From Sphingomonas_Q fennica_A (lineage in GTDB: Bacteria > Pseudomonadota > Alphaproteobacteria > Sphingomonadales > Sphingomonadaceae): a stretch of DNA of 64,000 bases. Of this stretch, positions 34,228 through 42,732 are shown in pieces. Position 1 is the stretch's first letter; each line of letters starts with the position of its first letter. Under the pieces are notes generated by a model, which ran no database searches, had not been told where the DNA came from, and saw only the letters and a program-made list of their open reading frames with translations. The DNA lies in assembly GCA_036946415.1 (NCBI GenBank), contig JAQIJD010000010.1, forward strand, positions 1 to 64,000, given 5' to 3'. Both the position numbers and the translations under genes were made by a program.

Positions 34228-36194
34228 CGCGCGCATCCTCTTATAGTTGCGCCGCGATCGCCGCGGCGGCGCTGGCGGCCGCCCCCGCCGTCGCGCAGGA
34301 CGAGGCCGATCCGACCGGGGAGATCATCGTCTCGCTGCCCCGGTCGAGGGCGCCGGCGCCGTTCCAGACGCGGCATGTGCTGGACGCGCCGGCGATCGAC
34401 GCCCTCGCCGCCAATGCCGCGGACGAGATCGTGCGGCGGCTGCCGTCCACCTACGTGCCCGTCAATTCGCGCGGCGAGGCGATCGCCTTCGTCCGCAACG
34501 CCGCCGAACGGCAGGTCGCGCTGTTCTACGACGGGGCGGCGATCAACGTGCCGTGGGACAACCGGCTCGATCTGGCGATGCTGCCGGCGGGCCTCGTCGG
34601 CCGCGCGCAGGTCGCCGCGGCGCCGCTCGCGCCGCTCTACGGCGTCAATGCACTCGGCGCGGTGAGCCTGTCGCCCGGGCGGCCCGCGGGGTGGGGGGCG
34701 CGCGGGATGATCGGCAGCGGCGGGATCGGGGAAGTCCAGGCCGTGGCCCCGCTCGCCAGCGGCCCGACCGAGGTGACGCTCGGCGCCAGCTATGCCACGC
34801 GCGACGGGGACACGGTGGCCGACGATGCCGATCTGCCTTTCTCGCAAGGCGGCCGTCGCCTGCGGCTGAACACCGATCGCACGCTCGCCAGCGGCTTCGC
34901 CCGCATCGCCACCGCGATCGGCGATCATCGCTTCGGCCTCACCGCCTTCCACGTCGAGGGCGACAAAGGCATCGCCCCCGAAAGCGACCGGCCAAGCGGC
35001 GCCCGCTTCTGGCGCTATCCCGACCTCCACCACAGCCTCGTCTCGGCCCGGGCGGGGCTGTCGCTGACCCCGCGGCTGGGGCTGGACGCGATCGGCTGGT
35101 ATCAGCGCTTCGGCCAGACGATCGACAGCTATACCGACGCCCGCTACGCGGTGCGCGACACGCAGGAGGTCAATCGCGATCGCACGCTGGGCGGGCGGCT
35201 GCTGCTGACCCGGCAGGCGGGCGGATCGCGACTGACCGCGTCCGCCAACCTGCTCGAATCCGAACATGACCAGCGCGACGTGACCTTCACCCGCGGCATC
35301 GCGCCCGCGGTGCTGCCGGCCTTCCTCCACTATCGCCAGCGCAACTGGAGCCTCGGTCTCGACGCCGAGACCGCGCTCACCGACGGGCTGACCGGCGCGA
35401 TCGGCGGCGGCTACGATCGCGTCGCCTATCTCGAAACCGGCGACAAGCCCGCGATCGACGCGGTCGGCGGGTGGACGGGGCGCGTCGGCCTGGCCTGGGT
35501 GCCGGCCGAAGGCTGGCGGCTGCGCGCCAACGCCGGCCGCAAGCTGCGCGCGCCGACGATGCGCGAATTGTTCGGCCAGGCGCTCAACCGCTTCCTCCTC
35601 AACCCCGATCTGCGCCCCGAACGGATCGTCAGCGGCGAACTGGCGGCGGAGTGGCGCGGGGAGGCGCTGACGTTTTCGCTGGTCGGTTTCGGGCAGGATC
35701 TGGACGGTACGATCGACCAGCGCAACGTCGGCCGCCTCCGCCAGCGCATCAATCTCGTCGGCTCGCGCGTGCTGGGCGTCGAGGCCGCCGGGGTCTGGAT
35801 GCCCGCCGCAGGCTGGTCGCTGGGCGGCAGCGGCACATGGTCGCGCGCACGGCGCAAGGGCGTGGAGGCCGGGGAGACGGATCGTCTGGCGGAAAAGCCG
35901 GCGCTGCTTGCGCGCGCCTATGGCCAGCGGACGAGCGGCGGCGGCCTGACCGCGCTGGCCGAGCTGCTCTACATCGGCCGCGCCTATTCGGCCGATGCGG
36001 CGGGGGCGCTGGTGCCGCTGCCGCGCTCGGCCGCCCTCAACCTCCGGCTGGCGCAGCGGGTGCAGGCGGCCGGTGGCGCGCTCGATCTCTTCGTGCGCGC
36101 CGATAATGTGACGGATAGCGAGATCGTCCCGCAGATCGGCCTGCCCGCGCCGGGGCGGACCATCCGCTTCGGTATCGCCGCCACGATCGGGTGA
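34224..36194 (+). CDS. Compact TonB-dependent receptor, translationally coupled
   Basis: A 656-residue receptor, shorter than its neighbours. The start is a GTG whose last two bases begin the stop codon of the propeller gene (GTGA). Signal peptide MTRASSYSCAAIAAAALAAA, then GEIIVSLPRSRAPAPF as TonB box. The plug has VRRLPSTYVPVNSRGEAIAF and LYGVNALGAVSLSPGRP. The barrel includes LRAPTMRELFGQALN and ends TIRFGIAATIG rather than an aromatic residue. The overall pattern is closer to vitamin B12/siderophore-class receptors. Coupling to the propeller gene implies the two act together at the outer membrane. Confidence 0.88.
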   Translation: MTRASSYSCAAIAAAALAAAPAVAQDEADPTGEIIVSLPRSRAPAPFQTRHVLDAPAIDALAANAADEIVRRLPSTYVPVNSRGEAIAFVRNAAERQVALFYDGAAINVPWDNRLDLAMLPAGLVGRAQVAAAPLAPLYGVNALGAVSLSPGRPAGWGARGMIGSGGIGEVQAVAPLASGPTEVTLGASYATRDGDTVADDADLPFSQGGRRLRLNTDRTLASGFARIATAIGDHRFGLTAFHVEGDKGIAPESDRPSGARFWRYPDLHHSLVSARAGLSLTPRLGLDAIGWYQRFGQTIDSYTDARYAVRDTQEVNRDRTLGGRLLLTRQAGGSRLTASANLLESEHDQRDVTFTRGIAPAVLPAFLHYRQRNWSLGLDAETALTDGLTGAIGGGYDRVAYLETGDKPAIDAVGGWTGRVGLAWVPAEGWRLRANAGRKLRAPTMRELFGQALNRFLLNPDLRPERIVSGELAAEWRGEALTFSLVGFGQDLDGTIDQRNVGRLRQRINLVGSRVLGVEAAGVWMPAAGWSLGGSGTWSRARRKGVEAGETDRLAEKPALLARAYGQRTSGGGLTALAELLYIGRAYSADAAGALVPLPRSAALNLRLAQRVQAAGGALDLFVRADNVTDSEIVPQIGLPAPGRTIRFGIAATIG

Positions 36195-36265
36195 GGCGAA
36201 GCCGCGCGGTCCAGCCCCCGAAAGGCCTCGTCGCTCCGCGCCTGCGGCCCGGATGCACCGGTATC

Positions 36266-36304
36266 GAATGTTGCAGAATGTTGCCAAAACGGGCTTTGGC
36301 GCAA
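36266..36304. promoter_or_regulatory. Direct and inverted repeats upstream of TBDR
   Basis: GAATGTTGC occurs twice in tandem at 36266-36274 and 36276-36284. Overlapping the second copy, GCCAAA (36283-36288) and TTTGGC (36295-36300) form an inverted repeat flanked by TTGC and GCAA. The element is about 100 bases before the receptor start and looks like a compound operator. Confidence 0.4.
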
Positions 36305-36400
36305 ACCCCAGTGCCCGCTCAGGCAAGTCTGGCGGCGGCGGTCGGATAGGGCTCGTCCCCGACAGGCCGGGTCGCATCGATCGCTCGGCCGAACCGGGGG

Positions 36401-38950
36401 ATGTGCGGCATGGCGGGACGATCGACGGTGGCATCGGCAGCGATTGCGGCGCTGGCCCTGGCAGGCGGTGCCCTTGCCCAGACGCCCCCGCCCTCGGCCG
36501 CGACGCCCGAAACCGGGAACGACGCCGACGGCGGCATCCGGGACATCGTGGTGACGGCGACACGTCAGGCGACCAACCAGCAATCGACGCCGATCGCGGT
36601 GACCGCCGTCACCGCCGGCCAGTTGCTGGAACGCGGGCTGCGCAGCGCGGCCGACATTTCGGCCGTCGTCCCCAATGCCACCTTCCGCCGAGCACAGGGC
36701 GCGTTCGGGCCGGGGGTCACCGCCTTCATCCGCGGCATCGGCCAGTCCGACACCAGCCTCGGGTCCGAACCTGCGGTCGCTTATTATGTCGACGACGTCT
36801 ATTATCCGCTGCTGCTGGGGTCCAATTTCGACCTGCTCGATCTGGATCATATCGAGGTGCTGCGCGGGCCGCAGGGCACCCTGTTCGGCCGCAACGCGCT
36901 TGCCGGCGCGGTCAACATCGTCACCCGCCAGCCCAGCCTGACCGACACGACCGCCTACGGGCAGGTCACGGTCGGTGCCTACGACCGGCGCGATTTCCGC
37001 GCCGGCTTCAACGTGCCGTTGAACGAGATGCTGGCGCTTCAGGTCGGCGCGGTCTCCAAGCAGCGCAAGGGCTATCAGCGCGTCCTCGATTTCCGGTGCG
37101 AGATGATCCGCAAGGGCACGCCCGCGCTCGCCGGATCGCTGCCCTTCTACGATGCGCTCAACACGCCCGGCAGCAATAATGCGCCCGACGACTGCACCGT
37201 CGCCCGGCAGGGGGGCGAGGACGTGCGGGCGATGCGCGGCTCGGTGCTGTTCAAGCCGTCGTCCAGCATCCGCCTGACGATCAGCGGCGATTACACGCAC
37301 GACCGGTCCGAAAATCCCGCCGACCAATTGCTCGCGGTCAGCGGCCCCGGCACCGCCAATCTACAGGCACAGGCGGCCTATTTCGGCGTCGCCTACGATC
37401 AGCGCTTCGTCACCGGCGATCGCTTCACCACTTATGCCACCTATCGCGATCCGGTGGGCGCCGGCGTGGTGGTGCCGGGCGACACCTTCCACAACGGCCG
37501 CGCCAATCGCGGCGGCGCGGTGTTCGATCCCGCCACCGATCTCACCAACTGGGGCGTGGCCGGCAAGCTGGTCGTCGGCTTGTCCGACGCGATCGACCTG
37601 ACGACGGTCGTCGGCTACCGCAAGCTCGACGAACGCCACGCCTTCGACGTCGATGCCTCGCCGCTCGTCCTGGAACATACCTCGCTGAACGTGGGCGAGG
37701 ATTATACGAACGTGGAAAGCCGCCTGTCCGGCCGCAGCGGGATCATCGACTGGGTGGTCGGCGGCTTCTACTTCCGGGGCAACGGCTTCACCCGCGCGAT
37801 CATCTATTCGCCGACGACCGGCTCCTACCGCATCCAGAACATCCGCTACCGCCCGCGCAGCAAGGCGGCCTTCGCCAACGCGACGGTGAAGCCGCTGGAA
37901 CGGCTGAACGTCACGCTGGGCCTGCGCTATTCGGACGACGTGAAGGGCGTGGCGTTCAGCAACGTGCTGGACAGCAATTTCGGCACCGGCTCGACCGTGG
38001 GCGACACCGTCTTCGCCGTGCGGCCGAAGCAGACGCGCACCGACTGGAAGCTGGGGGCGGACTATCACGTCACCGATCGCGTGATGCTCTACGCATCCGC
38101 CGCCACCGGCGCGCGCCTGCCGGGCTACAACACGCGCCCGCAACAGCCGACGCAGGTGACATCCTACGACGGGGACGAGACGATCGCCTATGAGGCGGGC
38201 GTGAAGGCCGATCTGTTCGACCGGCGCCTGCGCATCAACGCGACCGCTTTCTATACCGACTACAAGACGCGCATCATCAGCATCAGCGGGCAGGAGGCGA
38301 ACGTGCTGAGCGGCACGCGCATCCCCGGCAACCAGACGCTGATCCCCTTCCCGACCGGCGGCGACGGCGCCACCACCTGCCGCGCCTACAGCGCCGCGAC
38401 CGACGGGCCGGCCAACATCGCCGGCAATGTCGGCATCACCTGCATCCCGCGCACCTATTTCGTGAACACGCCGGGCAAGGTGAAGGGGTTCGAGGTCGAG
38501 ATCGATGCGCGGCCGCTCGACGGCCTGTCGATCAACGGCTCGCTCGGCTATGCCCGCTTCACCTCGCAGGATCTGAGCGCCCCGACCCGCGCCAACGACC
38601 GGCTGGCGGGCCTGCCGGAGATCAACGCCAATGCCGGCATCCAATATGTGCAGGAAGCCGCCCCGCTGGCGGGCACGATCACGCCGCGGCTCGACTGGAT
38701 CTACACCGGTTCGATCTTCCCCAGCCCCAATCGCAACACGTTCAACCAATCGGCCTATTCGGTCTTCAACGCCCGCCTGACCTATTACAACAGCGCGCAT
38801 GACCTGACGGTGGCGCTCGGCGCCACCAACCTGTTCGGCAAGCATTTCTATCAGAATTATTTCATCTATCAGGATGTCGGCTTTCCGAACGTGAACGCGC
38901 AGCCCGCCGCCCCGCGCCAATGGTTTCTCGAACTGGGCAAGAGGTTCTGA
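36401..38950 (+). CDS. TonB-dependent outer-membrane receptor
   Basis: An 849-residue receptor. The start is ATG 36401 or 36410. Signal peptide AIAALALAGGALAQT, then GGIRDIVVTATRQATNQQST as TonB box near residue 45. The plug contains AFIRGIGQSDTS, YVDDVYYPLLLG and VLRGPQGTLFGRNALAGAVN. The barrel ends RQWFLELGKRF. This is the class common in sphingomonad aromatic and terpenoid catabolism clusters. An SDR gene follows after two bases, so it heads an operon running at least through the amidohydrolase at 39711. Confidence 0.94.
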   Translation: MCGMAGRSTVASAAIAALALAGGALAQTPPPSAATPETGNDADGGIRDIVVTATRQATNQQSTPIAVTAVTAGQLLERGLRSAADISAVVPNATFRRAQGAFGPGVTAFIRGIGQSDTSLGSEPAVAYYVDDVYYPLLLGSNFDLLDLDHIEVLRGPQGTLFGRNALAGAVNIVTRQPSLTDTTAYGQVTVGAYDRRDFRAGFNVPLNEMLALQVGAVSKQRKGYQRVLDFRCEMIRKGTPALAGSLPFYDALNTPGSNNAPDDCTVARQGGEDVRAMRGSVLFKPSSSIRLTISGDYTHDRSENPADQLLAVSGPGTANLQAQAAYFGVAYDQRFVTGDRFTTYATYRDPVGAGVVVPGDTFHNGRANRGGAVFDPATDLTNWGVAGKLVVGLSDAIDLTTVVGYRKLDERHAFDVDASPLVLEHTSLNVGEDYTNVESRLSGRSGIIDWVVGGFYFRGNGFTRAIIYSPTTGSYRIQNIRYRPRSKAAFANATVKPLERLNVTLGLRYSDDVKGVAFSNVLDSNFGTGSTVGDTVFAVRPKQTRTDWKLGADYHVTDRVMLYASAATGARLPGYNTRPQQPTQVTSYDGDETIAYEAGVKADLFDRRLRINATAFYTDYKTRIISISGQEANVLSGTRIPGNQTLIPFPTGGDGATTCRAYSAATDGPANIAGNVGITCIPRTYFVNTPGKVKGFEVEIDARPLDGLSINGSLGYARFTSQDLSAPTRANDRLAGLPEINANAGIQYVQEAAPLAGTITPRLDWIYTGSIFPSPNRNTFNQSAYSVFNARLTYYNSAHDLTVALGATNLFGKHFYQNYFIYQDVGFPNVNAQPAAPRQWFLELGKRF

Positions 38951-38952
38951 CG

Positions 38953-39702
38953 ATGGCGGAGGCAGGCATGGACAAGGGTGTGTTCCTGGTGACGGGCGGC
39001 AGCCGCGGCATCGGTGCCGCGATCGCCGCGGCCGCCGGCGCCGAAGGCTATTTCGTGCTGCTGAGCTATGCCGGCCGCGCCGATGCGGCGGAGGCGGTGG
39101 TCGCCGCGATCCGCAGCGCGGGAGGGCGCGCCGCCGCCATCCAGGCCGATACGGGCCGGCCGGCCGACATCGCGCGCCTCTTTGCGGCAGCGGACGCGCA
39201 CGGGCGGCTGGCGGTGATGGTCTATAACGGCGGCATCACCGGCGGCACCGGCCTGCTTGCCGACCAGAGCGACGCGACGCTGGCCGAGGTGATCGCCGTC
39301 AACCTGACGGGGGCGCTCATCGCCTGCCGCGAGGCGGTGACGCGGATGTCGACCCGGCTGGGCGGTGCGGGCGGGGCGATCGTGCTGCTGTCGTCGCGCG
39401 CGGCGGCGCTCGGCGCGCCCGCGCAGCATCTGTGGTACGCCGCCTCCAAGGGCGGGATCGACAGCCTCACCCTCGGCCTGGCGCGCGAGGTGGCGGCGGA
39501 GGGCATCCGCGTCAATGCCGTCTCCCCCGGCCCGATCGCCACCGAAATCCACGCCCCCGGCCGCCTCGATGCGATCCGCGCCGGCCTGCCGATGAAGCGG
39601 GAGGGAACTGCGGAAGAGGTGGCGGCGGCGGTGATGTTCCTCGTGTCGGATGCCGCCTCCTACGTCTCCGCGGCGAATATCGACGTGGCCGGCGCGCGCT
39701 GA
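38953..39702 (+). CDS. Short-chain dehydrogenase/reductase
   Basis: A 249-residue Rossmann oxidoreductase. The cofactor loop FLVTGGSRGIGAAIA is near residues 11-25, NGGITGG replaces the usual NNAG, and catalytic residues are Ser in LLSSRAAALG and YxxxK in WYAASKGGIDS near 160. The ending RVNAVSPGPIATEIH with MFLVSDAASYVSAANIDVAG is classical-SDR. ATG 38968 is an alternative start with a better ribosome site (GGAGGC). It would oxidise or reduce an alcohol/ketone of the ligand imported by the upstream receptor. Confidence 0.93.
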   Translation: MAEAGMDKGVFLVTGGSRGIGAAIAAAAGAEGYFVLLSYAGRADAAEAVVAAIRSAGGRAAAIQADTGRPADIARLFAAADAHGRLAVMVYNGGITGGTGLLADQSDATLAEVIAVNLTGALIACREAVTRMSTRLGGAGGAIVLLSSRAAALGAPAQHLWYAASKGGIDSLTLGLAREVAAEGIRVNAVSPGPIATEIHAPGRLDAIRAGLPMKREGTAEEVAAAVMFLVSDAASYVSAANIDVAGAR

Positions 39703-39710
39703 CCGCCGGG

Positions 39711-40565
39711 ATGGACGCCGCGCCCGCCATCGCCGCCGACGCCCCGATCGTCGATGCGCACGCCCACGTCTTCACGCGCGATCTGCCGCTGGCGGGGGAC
39801 GCGTGGGTCACGCCCGCTTATGATTTCACGCCAGCCGACTATCTGGCGACGCTGGATGCGCATGGTGTGCATTTCGGTATCCTCTCCGGCCTCAGCATCA
39901 GCGGCGACTACAACGATTATACGATCGGCGCGGCGTGCGGCTCGCCACGGCTGCGGGCCACCGCGATCGTCGCGCCGGAGACCGATCCCTACGTCCTGCG
40001 CCGGATGCGCGACGACGGCGTCGTCGGCATCCGCTTCCAGCTGGTCCGCCGGGCGGTGCTGCCCGATTTCGCCGATGCCGCGCACCGCCTGCTGCTGCGA
40101 CGGGTGCGCGATCTCGGCTGGCACGTCCATGTCGCGATCGAGGGCGAGCGGCTCGATCGGGTGCTGCCCGCGCTGGAGGCTTCGGGTGTGCGGCTGGTGC
40201 TGGATCATTTCGCGCATCCCGATCCGGCGCGGGGCGTCGCCTGCGCGGGGTTCCGGACGGCGCTGGCCGCGGCACAGCGCGGCAACGTCTGGATCAAGAT
40301 GTCGGCGGGCTTCCGCCTCGGCGGGCCGGAGGCGTGGCGCGAGCCGGCGATCGACGGCGCCCAGGCCCTTGCCCGCGATGCGGCGGCCGTATTGCTGGCC
40401 GAGCTTGGCCCCGAACGGCTGCTGTGGGGCAGCGACGCGCCCTTCGTCGGCTACGAGGGCCGCATGACCTATGCCGGGGCGCTGGCCGATCTTGCCGCTT
40501 GGGCGCCCCGCCCCGAAACCCGCCGAGCATTGTCAAATACCTCACTTCGCTTCTATTTTTCCTGA
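39711..40565 (+). CDS. Amidohydrolase_2 family metal-dependent hydrolase
   Basis: A 284-residue TIM-barrel hydrolase, probably a lactonase of the branch that includes 2-pyrone-4,6-dicarboxylate lactonase. It begins APIVDAHAHVFTRDLPLAG with the metal HAH near residue 15. RLVLDHFAHPDP near 165 and LLWGSDAPFVGYEGR near 240 supply the other His and Asp. ATG 39711 is nine bases after the SDR stop. Three different amidohydrolase_2 enzymes occur in the window; this one has the shortest barrel. Lactone hydrolysis after SDR oxidation is a reasonable but unproved sequence. Confidence 0.88.
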   Translation: MDAAPAIAADAPIVDAHAHVFTRDLPLAGDAWVTPAYDFTPADYLATLDAHGVHFGILSGLSISGDYNDYTIGAACGSPRLRATAIVAPETDPYVLRRMRDDGVVGIRFQLVRRAVLPDFADAAHRLLLRRVRDLGWHVHVAIEGERLDRVLPALEASGVRLVLDHFAHPDPARGVACAGFRTALAAAQRGNVWIKMSAGFRLGGPEAWREPAIDGAQALARDAAAVLLAELGPERLLWGSDAPFVGYEGRMTYAGALADLAAWAPRPETRRALSNTSLRFYFS

Positions 40566-40619
40566 AAAGCGCCGTCCACGCCGCAGGCCGGACGAGCGCC
40601 GAGACCGGAGAGGAACCCG

Positions 40620-42617
40620 ATGCCCGACCTGAAACGGACCCTGCTGGCGGCCGTGGCGCTGTTCGCGCTGGCGGGTGCCGCCCCCGCCCGTGGCGACCGG
40701 CTGACGGCGGACGAGCGCAACGCCCTCGCCCGTGATCTCGATCGCGTGGAATCGGTGCGCGCGGTGAAGGACGTCCAGCGCCTCTATGCGCAGCTCAGCC
40801 AGTTCGGCCGCTGGCAGGCGATGGCCGATCTGTTCGCGGCGGACGGCACGCTCGCCTGGGGGGAGCAGCGGGCGCACGGCCGCACCGCCATCGCCGCCTT
40901 CCTGGCGGAGCGCGCCGGCGCGATGACGGGGGCGGCGCCCGGCACGCTCCATACCGAGATCATCGACGAGCCGCTGGTCAACCTCTCCGCGGACGGGCGG
41001 ACCGCCCGGGTCCGCTGGATGGGAATGCGCTTCATGGGCGACGGCAAGGGCCGGGCGCGGATCGAAGGCGGCCTCTACGAGAACGAATATGTGCGCGAGG
41101 ACGGCGGCTGGCGGATCGCGACGCTCGCCTATCATCCGCAATATGAAGGCGATTATGCCGGCGGCTGGGCCAATGTCGGCGGGCGCGACCTGCCGATCGT
41201 GCCCGCCCACTTCACCGTCGACGAAAGCGGCACGCCGATCCCGCCGGCGACGGGCGCCGCCCCGTCCACGCGGTTGAGCGATGGCGAGATCGCCGCCCGC
41301 ATCGCGCGCCTCAACGACGAGGACGCGATCCGCAACGTCCAGAACGCTTATGGCTATTATGTGGATCGGCGGATGTGGACGGACGCGGCCGGCCTGTTCG
41401 CGGCGGACGGGGCGATCGGCACGGCGCGTGGGCCGGCCGGCATCCGCCGGGCACTCGAGGCGATGGGGCCGGAAGGGCTGGCGACCGGCGATCTCAACGA
41501 ACGCCCGATCTTCGACCTGATCGTGGAGGTGCAGCCGGGCGGGCGCGAGGCGCGCGCGCGGGGCATCGAACTGGGCCTGCTCGCCGATGGCGCGAAGCGA
41601 CAGGGGGCCTGGGAATTCGCGGTGTTCGAAAGCCGCTTCGTCAAGGATGGCGGCCTCTGGAAGCTGAAGGCGCTCGATCGCACGCCGCTGTTGCGGGCCG
41701 ATTATGCGACGGGCTGGGGCGATGGCGGCACGGCGCCCGGCGCCCGTGCGGTGCCGGCCTTTCTGGCCGTCCGGGCCGGCGTGCCGGTCGCCACGGCGGG
41801 GGCGGTCCAGGCGGCGGACCTTCGCCGCCGCCTCGCCCGGTCCGCCGCTTATGACGGCGTCGAGAACGTCTCGTCCGCCTACGGCTTCTACATCGACGAT
41901 TTCCAATGGCCGCAGATGGCGGGCATCTTCGCCGAGAAGGGCAACAAGCAGGCCCCGTTCGCGGGCTATTATCTGGGGCGGGACCGTATTCTGGGGGCGG
42001 TGAACGCCAGCTGGGGGCCGGCGCCGGCGATGCGCGCCGCCATCTCCTTCCACTGGCGGACGCAGCCGGTGATCCACGTCTCGCACGACGGCCGCTCCGC
42101 CAACCTGCGCACCCGCCTGTTCCAGCCGCGGACGTCGAAGAATGCGGTCGAGACGCCGGCCAGCTTCTACATGGGCGGCCTGCACGGGGGCATGTATCCC
42201 AACGATCAGGCGGTGCTGGAGAACGGCATCTGGCGCCTGTGGAGCCTGACCATCGACGAACACTATTTCGCGTCGCCCAACTGGAAGGGCGGCTGGGCGG
42301 CGGCGGCCCCGAACGAGACGGCGGTGCGGCCGAGTCCGCTCCTCACCAAATATCCGCCGGACGTGAAGATCAGCGATCTCGGCCGGCGCGAGGAGGGTTT
42401 CCGCGGCGGCACCGGCACGCCCGTCGACTGGCCGGGCATCCTGCCGATGTGGTTCCATTACCGGAATCCCGTCAGCGGCCGCACGCCCGACCGGTTCTGG
42501 CCCGATTGCGTGCCGTGCGAAGCGGTGCCCGCGGCGCGGATGACCGCCCACGGCTATCAGCAGCCGCCGACCGGACCGGAGATCGACGGGGTCGAGGTGC
42601 CGCCCGCCCGCCCGTGA
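40620..42617 (+). CDS. Exported protein with three SnoaL-like (NTF2-fold) domains
   Basis: A 665-residue protein with signal peptide LLAAVALFALAGAAPARGD. Three related modules are visible. Module 1, about residues 38-185, has VKDVQRLYAQLSQFGRWQAM and ends YEGDYAGGW. Module 2, about 228-370, has IRNVQNAYGYYVDRRMWTDA and ends RADYATGW. Module 3, about 403-560, has VENVSSAYGFYIDDFQWPQM and ends SPNWKGGW. SnoaL-like folds act as isomerases, cyclases, dehydratases or binding modules. A C-terminal tail contains FWPDCVPCEA with two cysteines. Function is unknown; periplasmic or lipid-facing action is inferred from the leader. It is 54 bases after the amidohydrolase. Confidence 0.82.
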   Translation: MPDLKRTLLAAVALFALAGAAPARGDRLTADERNALARDLDRVESVRAVKDVQRLYAQLSQFGRWQAMADLFAADGTLAWGEQRAHGRTAIAAFLAERAGAMTGAAPGTLHTEIIDEPLVNLSADGRTARVRWMGMRFMGDGKGRARIEGGLYENEYVREDGGWRIATLAYHPQYEGDYAGGWANVGGRDLPIVPAHFTVDESGTPIPPATGAAPSTRLSDGEIAARIARLNDEDAIRNVQNAYGYYVDRRMWTDAAGLFAADGAIGTARGPAGIRRALEAMGPEGLATGDLNERPIFDLIVEVQPGGREARARGIELGLLADGAKRQGAWEFAVFESRFVKDGGLWKLKALDRTPLLRADYATGWGDGGTAPGARAVPAFLAVRAGVPVATAGAVQAADLRRRLARSAAYDGVENVSSAYGFYIDDFQWPQMAGIFAEKGNKQAPFAGYYLGRDRILGAVNASWGPAPAMRAAISFHWRTQPVIHVSHDGRSANLRTRLFQPRTSKNAVETPASFYMGGLHGGMYPNDQAVLENGIWRLWSLTIDEHYFASPNWKGGWAAAAPNETAVRPSPLLTKYPPDVKISDLGRREEGFRGGTGTPVDWPGILPMWFHYRNPVSGRTPDRFWPDCVPCEAVPAARMTAHGYQQPPTGPEIDGVEVPPARP

Positions 42618-42732
42618 TCCGGTCAACAGCCGATACCGGCCGAGGCAAGCCGGCGCGCCGCGCCGCGCCTATTCCGATTTCCGCCCCGAGGAGTATCCGT
42701 CCCATGCCGCCATCGCGGACCCTGCATTGACC

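Noticed and set aside
31093..34236. 1047-codon minus-strand frame exactly mirroring the propeller gene
   Set aside because: It is the complementary frame of a repeat-rich GC gene; no recognisable domain and no ribosome site of note.
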